A DNA stretch of 6,564 nucleotides from an uncultured Campylobacter sp. (GTDB lineage Bacteria > Campylobacterota > Campylobacteria > Campylobacterales > Campylobacteraceae): NCBI RefSeq assembly GCF_937997535.1, contig NZ_CALKTT010000021.1, positions 1 to 6,564 of the forward strand. Reading direction: 5' to 3'. The notes under the pieces were generated by a model. That model was not told the DNA's origin and did not search any database. It worked only from the letters and a program-made list of their open reading frames with translations. Positions 1 through 4,627 of this stretch are shown here, one piece after another; position 1 is the stretch's first letter; every line of letters starts with the position of its first letter. The translations under genes and the position numbers were made by a program.

Positions 1-32
1 GCGCTCGCGTCGTAATATAAAATTTTAGCCAA

Positions 33-47
33 GCCTAGGCCTTAGGC
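33..47 (-). terminator. Weak candidate hairpin at the end of larA
   Basis: Read on the minus strand, GCCTA-AGGCC-TAGGC forms a 5-bp stem with a 5-nt loop that overlaps the larA stop codon, and an A/T-rich stretch (GGCTAAAATTTTATATT) follows within a few bases. The stem is short and there is no clean T-run, so this is a tentative call. The next gene in this direction is outside the window, so read-through cannot be excluded. Positions 1-32 hold nothing else I can identify. Confidence 0.25.
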
Positions 48-1285
48 ACCGTCATCGAACCAAACGGCAGGATGATGATTTTAGCGTCCGCGCCCTTTTG
101 CGCGAGCGCGTCGTCCACGGCTTTTTGGATGTCGTGGTATGGCTTTAGATGCACCGCGCGCATCTGCTCGTCGCTTAAGTCGCTCACCGCCCAAGTCTGC
201 GCCCAGAGCGAGATTTCGGCCATCTTAGCGGCCTTGTGATAGCCGAGCTTAAAGCCCGCGCTGATCTTTTCTAGCACCTTTTTAGGCGTGTCAGCGGATG
301 CCATCAGATCAAAAAACGGCTTTGGTCCAATGCCTGTGCGGCACTTTGCGACCATTATTAAAATTCCGTCCTGCGCGAGTGCTAGTTTGCCGTTGTCTAG
401 GGCTTTTTGCGCCTGATAGAGATCGACGTCCATCGGATATGGCGCGACCGAGATCACGATGTCGGCCTTGCGTGGGATATTTACGCAAAAGACCTCGTCG
501 GCCTTTTTCACGCAGTCGTAAAAGCTGTCGTTTAGGTCGCCCGCGCTCGCGTAATATACGCCGTGCTCGCTGTCAAGCACCGTCTGGATCGAAAAAACGT
601 CGATATGCGCAAGAACTTTCATCGCGTCTATCATATCCTCGTGCACCGGGTTACCCTCTAGTCGCAGAGCTTGCGCGTCGGCGCTTAGAGCGAGCTTGTG
701 GTTTTGCGTGATGCTCTCGTATGACGCGGTGCCCGGCAAAAAGGCCTTTCTGCCGCCGGTGTAGCCTGCAAAATAGTGCGGCTCGACCGAGCCTATGACG
801 ATCACTTTTTTTGCTTCTGCTACGATTTTGTTTAGATACATCTGCGTGCCGTTTTTGGACTCGCCTAGATAGCTCATCTCGTCTTTTTTCGAGTCGTGGT
901 CGCATACTTCGCCTTTGGCGCTAATCTCCGCGTAAATTTCTTTGCCGAAGATCATCTCGTATTCTTCCTGCGTGCCCTCTCTATGGCAGCCGGTAGCGAT
1001 GATGAAAATTTTATTTTTCTCGCAGATTTTCGGGTAAATTTGCTTTAAAATTTTTGCCGTCGGCGTCGGGCGCGTGCCGTCGTTTACGATGATGACGATC
1101 TTTTCGTCGCCCGCGATAAACTCGTCAAAGCTTTTTTGATTTATCGGATTTGTCAGAGCCTTTGCGATGAGCGCCGTTTCGTCAAATTTAGCCACGGGGT
1201 TTGGATCGAAAATGCCGAGCAAATTTTTCTCGTTTATCTCTAGATTTAGATGATCATCTTTGCCGTATGCGATAGGGATTTGCAT
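35..1285 (-). CDS. larA: LarA-family nickel-pincer racemase (lactate racemase-like)
   Basis: A 416-residue cytoplasmic protein of the LarA family, whose members use a nickel-pincer nucleotide cofactor bound to a lysine to racemise or epimerise alpha-hydroxyacids by hydride transfer. Visible family motifs are VNDGTRPTP (residues 68-76), GCHRE with the catalytic-type His101, EPHYFAGYTGGRKAFLPG (168-185) with His170 and the cofactor-attachment lysine Lys180, NHKLAL with His196, and YQAQK (290-294) with Gln291 and Lys294. These correspond to His108, His174, Lys184, His200, Gln295 and Lys298 of the Lactiplantibacillus enzyme. Length is normal (about 420), so the gene looks intact. The start is fixed by AGGAGG at 1291-1296, five bases before ATG. 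The cofactor-making genes larB, larC and larE are not in the window. The substrate is uncertain: the family also contains malate and other hydroxyacid racemases, and the upstream neighbour is a C4-dicarboxylate transporter. Confidence 0.93.
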   Translation of the reverse strand: MQIPIAYGKDDHLNLEINEKNLLGIFDPNPVAKFDETALIAKALTNPINQKSFDEFIAGDEKIVIIVNDGTRPTPTAKILKQIYPKICEKNKIFIIATGCHREGTQEEYEMIFGKEIYAEISAKGEVCDHDSKKDEMSYLGESKNGTQMYLNKIVAEAKKVIVIGSVEPHYFAGYTGGRKAFLPGTASYESITQNHKLALSADAQALRLEGNPVHEDMIDAMKVLAHIDVFSIQTVLDSEHGVYYASAGDLNDSFYDCVKKADEVFCVNIPRKADIVISVAPYPMDVDLYQAQKALDNGKLALAQDGILIMVAKCRTGIGPKPFFDLMASADTPKKVLEKISAGFKLGYHKAAKMAEISLWAQTWAVSDLSDEQMRAVHLKPYHDIQKAVDDALAQKGADAKIIILPFGSMTVPKA

Positions 1286-1313
1286 ATCTGCCTCCTGTGT
1301 GGAATTTGGCGGG

Positions 1314-1319
1314 ATTATA
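1314..1319 (-). promoter_or_regulatory. Likely larA promoter (-10 box)
   Basis: The minus strand reads TATAAT here, preceded by an A/T-rich stretch (TTTTAAATAAAATTTACGT). This is the usual form of a housekeeping promoter in Campylobacter, where the -35 element is poorly conserved. Transcription would start near 1307, giving a leader of about 20 nt that contains the AGGAGG ribosome binding site at 1291-1296. Because a terminator closes dcuB upstream, this promoter probably makes larA a separate transcription unit. Confidence 0.6.
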
Positions 1320-1410
1320 ACGTAAATTTTATTTAAAACGATTTAGCTTTGCGCGGGTTATGAACGGAATTTAGAAAGCTTTAGAATTTAAAAATTTAGA
1401 GCATTTAAAA

Positions 1411-1436
1411 TTTCAAAATTTTATAAAATTTTAAAA
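1411..1436. repeat. A/T-only palindrome between dcuB and larA
   Basis: Positions 1415-1432 form a perfect 18-bp palindrome, AAAATTTT-AT-AAAATTTT, and three more pairs extend it to 1411-1436 past one mismatch. It sits in a stretch (about 1380-1437) made almost wholly of AAATTT/AAAATTTT words, which are common in Campylobacter spacers. It may act as a weak hairpin or be compositional only. The rest of the 207-bp spacer 1286-1492 holds the larA promoter and the dcuB terminator; I see no small gene in it. Confidence 0.4.
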
Positions 1437-1460
1437 AGCCGCTGGGATTTGAAATTTAAA

Positions 1461-1485
1461 GCTCGCGAGCCATATGCTCGCGAGC
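1461..1485 (-). terminator. Rho-independent terminator of dcuB
   Basis: Two identical arms GCTCGCGAGC (1461-1470 and 1476-1485) flank a 5-nt loop and form a perfect 10-bp GC-rich stem. On the minus strand the stem begins 7 nt after the dcuB stop codon and is followed directly by TTTAAATTT, a moderate U-tract. Each arm is itself a palindrome, so the arms are both direct and inverted repeats. The same stem read on the plus strand has no T-run after it, so it is assigned to dcuB. Confidence 0.8.
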
Positions 1486-1492
1486 GCAACTA

Positions 1493-3160
1493 TTATAAAT
1501 AGCCGTAAATATGAGCGAAGATAAAGCCCATCGCGCATGAAGTAAGAACGCCTATTAACCCAGGGAAAATGAAGCTGTGGTTGATGACGAATCTGCCGAT
1601 GTGCGTAGTGCCGGAGCGGTCGAACTGGATCGCCGCAAGATCGCTCGGATAGGTAGGTAGGATATAGTATCCGTAGCAAGCAGGTGCAAACGCAATAATA
1701 AGACCCGGATCGATACCGATGCTAACCGCTAGCGGTACGAAAGTAGCAACCGCTGCTGCTTGAGAGTTAAGGAATTTACTAATTAGCAGCGAAACGATGA
1801 CATACGTCCACGGATACGCCATAACGACCTTACCTAGCGACGCTTTAAGCATTTCGATATGAGCGGTAAACATAGTCTCTGCCATCCATGAAATTCCATA
1901 AATGGCTACAAGCGCGATCATACCGCTATGAAAAATTTCATTTTTAGCGATATTGCCCGCTTTGATACCCGAGACAATCATCATAATGGATGCTGCAAGA
2001 AGCATGAAAATTTGAATGGTTAAGACCATATTTAAATTTGTGGTCTTTTTCATCGTATCTTTTACGACAATGCTTGCGTTTGCGATGCTCTCGCTCTTAT
2101 CGCCTGTCGTGATGACGACGTTTCCGTCTTGAGAGACGATGCTTTGAGCTAGCTTTTTATCTTTGTCGTAAATTTCGACGCTATTAAATTTAGTCGCATC
2201 TTTGGCTTTGGACTCTTTGACGTTTGAGACGACCTTACCGCCGTCCACCATGGAGATGACCTGACCATCTTTGATCGTGATATTTTTGACCGTTTTTTTA
2301 TCGACGATGATCTCTACGGATTTTCCCGGAACATTTTTAGTCCACGCAGGACGCAAGCTTTTCTCGTAACCTAAAACCGCAACTAGCGCAATAGTGGCTA
2401 AGAATATCCACATGCAAACCCACTTAATCCTAGGAAGCTTTTGACCTAACAATGTCGTGCTTTCGCCGTATATATATTTTTTCTGCTCTGGATCTTTGAT
2501 CTTTTCTTGGAATTCCGGATCTTTATCTAGATCTTTACCTCTAAAAATCGACCACGTTCCGATCGCAAGCATACCGATGAAAGTAGAAGGGATAGTTAAT
2601 TTAAGTAGATCCAAATACGTACTAAAGCCCTCGATATGCACGCCTTGACCTAGTAAGATCGCGACCATCGAAACGCCGGCAACCGAAACGGGGCTAGCGA
2701 TGATAGCAAGTTGCGAGGAGATCGTAGAAGCAGCCATCGGGCGCTCAGGGCGAATTCCGTTTTTAATAGCTACGTCATAGATGATCGGAAGCAGCGTATA
2801 GACGGTGTGTCCGGTTCCGCATAAGATTGTAAGCGTCCACGCCACAGTTGGAGCGATGATACAAACCATCTTCGGATGCTTACGAAGCAATTTCTCCGCT
2901 ATTTGAAGCATTACGTCAAGTCCTCCCGTAGCCTGTAGCGTTGCACTTGCTACGACAACTGCGAGGATAGTTAAAATAACGTCCACTGCCGGCTTACCCG
3001 GCTCTAATCTAAATCCAAACACTAAGATCACTAAGCCTATACCGCCTAGAATTCCCAGCGCCATACCGCCTTTTTTAGCACCATAAAATAAACAGCCCAA
3101 GACTATAATGAGCTGCAAAAAGAATTGAGTGCTTTCAGACAAACTTGTCAGAAACTCCAT
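1493..3160 (-). CDS. dcuB: Anaerobic C4-dicarboxylate transporter DcuB with extra periplasmic domain
   Basis: A 555-residue inner-membrane carrier of the Dcu family, which exchanges fumarate, malate or aspartate for succinate during fumarate respiration. It follows E. coli DcuB closely: FYGAKKGGMALGILGGIGLV (25-44), QATGGLDVMLQIAEKLLR (76-93), CGTGHTVYTLLPIIYDVAIK (114-133), RGKDLDKDPEFQ (207-218), FRSG-like FHSGMIALVAIYG (410-422) and ILPTYPSDLAAIQFDRSGTT (500-519). Roughly ten to twelve hydrophobic segments are visible. Lys462, Thr503 and Asp507 match the residues linked to DcuS-dependent regulation in E. coli, but they lie in conserved segments and do not prove that role here. The family is usually about 435-460 residues; the excess is an N-terminal extension of about 10 residues and an insert of about 100 (274-375). 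The start is supported by AAGGAG at 3166-3171, five bases upstream. A terminator follows the gene, and divergent nos genes lie behind it. Confidence 0.96.
   Translation of the reverse strand: MEFLTSLSESTQFFLQLIIVLGCLFYGAKKGGMALGILGGIGLVILVFGFRLEPGKPAVDVILTILAVVVASATLQATGGLDVMLQIAEKLLRKHPKMVCIIAPTVAWTLTILCGTGHTVYTLLPIIYDVAIKNGIRPERPMAASTISSQLAIIASPVSVAGVSMVAILLGQGVHIEGFSTYLDLLKLTIPSTFIGMLAIGTWSIFRGKDLDKDPEFQEKIKDPEQKKYIYGESTTLLGQKLPRIKWVCMWIFLATIALVAVLGYEKSLRPAWTKNVPGKSVEIIVDKKTVKNITIKDGQVISMVDGGKVVSNVKESKAKDATKFNSVEIYDKDKKLAQSIVSQDGNVVITTGDKSESIANASIVVKDTMKKTTNLNMVLTIQIFMLLAASIMMIVSGIKAGNIAKNEIFHSGMIALVAIYGISWMAETMFTAHIEMLKASLGKVVMAYPWTYVIVSLLISKFLNSQAAAVATFVPLAVSIGIDPGLIIAFAPACYGYYILPTYPSDLAAIQFDRSGTTHIGRFVINHSFIFPGLIGVLTSCAMGFIFAHIYGYL
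2036..2341 (-). other. Inserted beta-rich domain in DcuB, with an internal duplication
   Basis: This stretch encodes DcuB residues about 274-375, between LRPAW (269-273) and LNMVLTIQIFMLL (376-388). In E. coli DcuB, as I recall it, those two anchors are only a few residues apart. The insert is hydrophilic, rich in Lys, Asp, Val and Ile in alternating patterns that suggest beta strands, and has no Cys. Two similar units are visible, starting at SVEI (281) and SVEI (327), each followed by DK, a D-G-x-V/I turn (298-301 and 345-348) and a glycine-lysine step. The preceding loop is strongly basic (RGKDLDKD to PEQKKY, 207-229), so by the positive-inside rule that loop is cytoplasmic and the insert faces the periplasm. 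Confidence 0.75.
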
Positions 3161-3198
3161 AGTTTCTCCTTCAGTAAAATTTAAAACAAACTTTGGCG

Positions 3199-3204
3199 AT
3201 TATA
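3199..3204 (-). promoter_or_regulatory. Likely dcuB promoter (-10 box)
   Basis: The minus strand reads TTAGTATAATCG here, a consensus -10 box about 40 bases before the dcuB ATG. The region upstream is A/T-rich (TTGTTTAAATAAAAAG) without a clear -35, as is usual in this group. Transcription would start near 3192, leaving a leader of about 32 nt with the ribosome binding site AAGGAG at 3166-3171. An A/T dyad at 3217-3230 overlaps the -35 region. Confidence 0.6.
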
Positions 3205-3280
3205 CTAACTTTTTATTTAAACAAAATTAAAGGAGCGTTGCGAATTTTCAAAATCTGTCAAAATAAAAATTTACTGAAAT

Positions 3281-3286
3281 TATAAT
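3281..3286 (+). promoter_or_regulatory. Possible distal promoter for the nos block (-10 box)
   Basis: A perfect TATAAT on the plus strand lies 172 bases before the ATG of the propeller gene. No convincing -35 or TTTAAG element precedes it at the right distance (CTGTCA at 3255-3260 is 20 bases away), and the region is so A/T-rich that a chance match is likely. It would give a leader of about 165 nt. Apart from promoters and dyads, I see no gene in the 297-bp spacer 3161-3457. Confidence 0.25.
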
Positions 3287-3367
3287 TTTAAAGCGGAATT
3301 TATATAGCGAAATGCGAAAAATAAAATTTTACTTAGAACTATTTTTATATCGTAGAATTTCGTAACT

Positions 3368-3396
3368 TTTAAGAAAACTTAGAATTTCATTATAGC
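3368..3396 (+). promoter_or_regulatory. Candidate promoter of the propeller-nosZ operon
   Basis: TTTAAG at 3368-3373 and TATAGC at 3391-3396 are 17 bases apart, matching the Campylobacter housekeeping pattern of a TTTAAG-type upstream element and a TATAAT-like -10. Transcription would begin near 3403, leaving a leader of about 55 nt before the ATG at 3458. An imperfect dyad, TTAAG-N4-CTTAG (3369-3382), overlaps the upstream element and could be bound by a regulator, although its half-sites match no factor exactly. Confidence 0.45.
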
Positions 3397-3457
3397 TCAA
3401 GCTTTAAACCGATTTTTAAGCCTTGGAGGAGTATCATTTCGCAAAGAGCGGATTAAG

Positions 3458-4615
3458 ATGAATTTTATAAAATTTTGTATTGCCTTTTTGATTTGTTTAT
3501 CGCAGATGGCGGCAGCTGGCAGCTTTGATCTAAACGCCACGCTACGTCTGAGCACATTCGACGCAAGCTCTCACCGACTGCTTTTATGCGGCAGTGGCGG
3601 CGAGCTTAGGATGTTTGATACTGCTAAATGGAACGAGGAGTTCGTACAAAAATACAGCGATAACGAAATTACGGCTCTAAATTTTAAAAACGGCAAAATT
3701 TATCTAGCTTGGGGTGGAGCCGAAATCGCGGTGCTAAACGACAGATTAAAGTTTTTACACGCGCTTAAGACGGGGCGTAGCGGCACAGCCCAAATAGATG
3801 CGATCTATGCCGCAAAAGACGCGATTTACGCGGTAGTGGATAAGAATCAACTAATAAGATTAGACGAAGACCCTGATAACAGCGCGGACGGCGGCTACGC
3901 CCCAAGAGAAAATTCCACCGCGAACGGGCAATCTTTAAATAAAAATTCCGCCCCAGATGGGCTGCGCGGAATTTCGTTTCATTACGGCAGGATCAATGCC
4001 GTTAGCCTGGGCGCTAACGGACTTTGCGTCGCAAGCTGGAACGGCGTAGCCTGTTTTAGCGCAGATCTTTTTGCGATTAAATTTAGCGGCATCGATACAG
4101 CGCCTAATCGCGCCGCGCAGGGAGAGCTTGGTAGCGTGAAATTTAAAGATGCAGAATTTAATAGCACGAGAATCGTGCAAGGCTCCGAGCAAAACGAAAC
4201 GAAAGTTGGCGGCGCAAAGAGCGCAGAATTTCAAAGCTCAGAATTCAAAGGCGCAAAATTTCAAGACGAGGGGCTTAAAACTCAAAGCGAAATTTCAGCC
4301 GAAGCTGGCGATAAAAATTTAAGCGGCTCTATCGCCACTGCGCTTGCAGACTGCGACGGGACACTGTTTGAAGGCGATATAGAGGGGAATTTTATAAATT
4401 TAAAAAGCGGCGAGCGTAAAAGCGTGGGCTCTTGGATCAAATCCATCGTGTGCGTCCGCAGCACGCAGTTTATCGCTACTAAAGATAAAATTTACGAAAA
4501 TCAAAAAGCAGGATTAAAGGAGGTTGTGGATTTAAAAAGCGAATTTTTAGCGATGTACGCAGACGGGGAAGCGATCCTCGTAGTCAGCAAATCAGGCAAA
4601 ATTTTAAAATTCTAA
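3458..4615 (+). CDS. Secreted beta-propeller-like protein encoded directly before nosZ
   Basis: A 385-residue protein of unproven function. Residues 1-20 form a Sec signal peptide (basic start, hydrophobic core, AAA before Gly21) with no lipobox cysteine, so it should be periplasmic. The mature part has about seven WD40/PQQ-like repeats of a strand, a Gly or Asp turn and a second strand: roughly 34-56, 71-101, 113-137, 179-203, 293-318, 328-351 and 363-385 (for example CGSGGELRMFD, GKIYLAWGGAEIAVL, VSKSGKILKF). That suggests a seven-bladed propeller. Blades 3 to 5 are separated by low-complexity inserts (138-170 and 212-291). The architecture resembles NapL, the propeller-like protein of campylobacterial nap operons, but I cannot show homology. 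The stop is 12 bp before nosZ, implying one operon and a role in periplasmic N2O reductase maturation or electron supply. The ATG is the only good start, yet a strong GGAGGAG lies 26 bases upstream and only a weak AGCGGA is nearby. Confidence 0.85.
   Translation: MNFIKFCIAFLICLSQMAAAGSFDLNATLRLSTFDASSHRLLLCGSGGELRMFDTAKWNEEFVQKYSDNEITALNFKNGKIYLAWGGAEIAVLNDRLKFLHALKTGRSGTAQIDAIYAAKDAIYAVVDKNQLIRLDEDPDNSADGGYAPRENSTANGQSLNKNSAPDGLRGISFHYGRINAVSLGANGLCVASWNGVACFSADLFAIKFSGIDTAPNRAAQGELGSVKFKDAEFNSTRIVQGSEQNETKVGGAKSAEFQSSEFKGAKFQDEGLKTQSEISAEAGDKNLSGSIATALADCDGTLFEGDIEGNFINLKSGERKSVGSWIKSIVCVRSTQFIATKDKIYENQKAGLKEVVDLKSEFLAMYADGEAILVVSKSGKILKF
4136..4282 (+). repeat. Pentapeptide-repeat-like insert within the propeller gene
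   Basis: Residues 227-241 and 256-275 read in five-residue steps with Phe (or Ile/Leu) at the third position: VKFKD, AEFNS, TRIVQ, then AEFQS, SEFKG, AKFQD, EGLKT. This resembles the A(D/N)Lxx rule of pentapeptide repeats, which build a square beta-helix. The two runs are out of phase by one residue and are joined by a polar spacer. With only seven units it is too short to be a convincing helix by itself. The DNA repeats GAATTT/AAATTT words, so expansion of an A/T-rich repeat is a plausible origin. Confidence 0.5.
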
Positions 4616-4627
4616 GAAAGGATTAGT

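Noticed and set aside
1..9. GCGCTCGCG at the window start, which recurs in reverse complement at 101-109 and 1479-1487
   Set aside because: The 101-109 copy simply encodes Ala-Leu-Ala in larA, and the 1479-1487 copy is part of the terminator arm. A 9-base GC-rich match is easily chance.
298..711. Plus-strand open frame of 137 codons, rich in Arg and Pro
   Set aside because: It lies entirely antisense to larA, whose motifs are clear. The Arg/Pro/Cys-rich product is typical of a shadow frame in GC-rich coding DNA, and no ribosome binding site was seen.
651..905. Minus-strand open frame of 84 codons overlapping larA
   Set aside because: It is another frame of the larA coding strand with Arg/Lys-rich content and no family signal.
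1431..1679. Minus-strand open frame of 82 codons across the end of dcuB
   Set aside because: It runs through the dcuB terminator and overlaps the conserved C-terminal DcuB region in another frame.
3462..3476. ATTTTATAAAATTTT, also present at 1418-1432
   Set aside because: This is a low-complexity A/T word common in Campylobacter. Here it is the start of a coding region (Phe-Ile-Lys-Phe), so no repeat element is claimed.
3935..4234. Minus-strand open frames of 99 and 61 codons inside the propeller gene
   Set aside because: Both are antisense to a gene with a signal peptide, blade repeats and operon spacing to nosZ. The products look random.
3458..4615. Propeller gene as nosD or nosL
   Set aside because: NosD has right-handed beta-helix repeats and NosL is a small lipoprotein with a copper motif. 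Neither pattern is present, and there is no lipobox cysteine.
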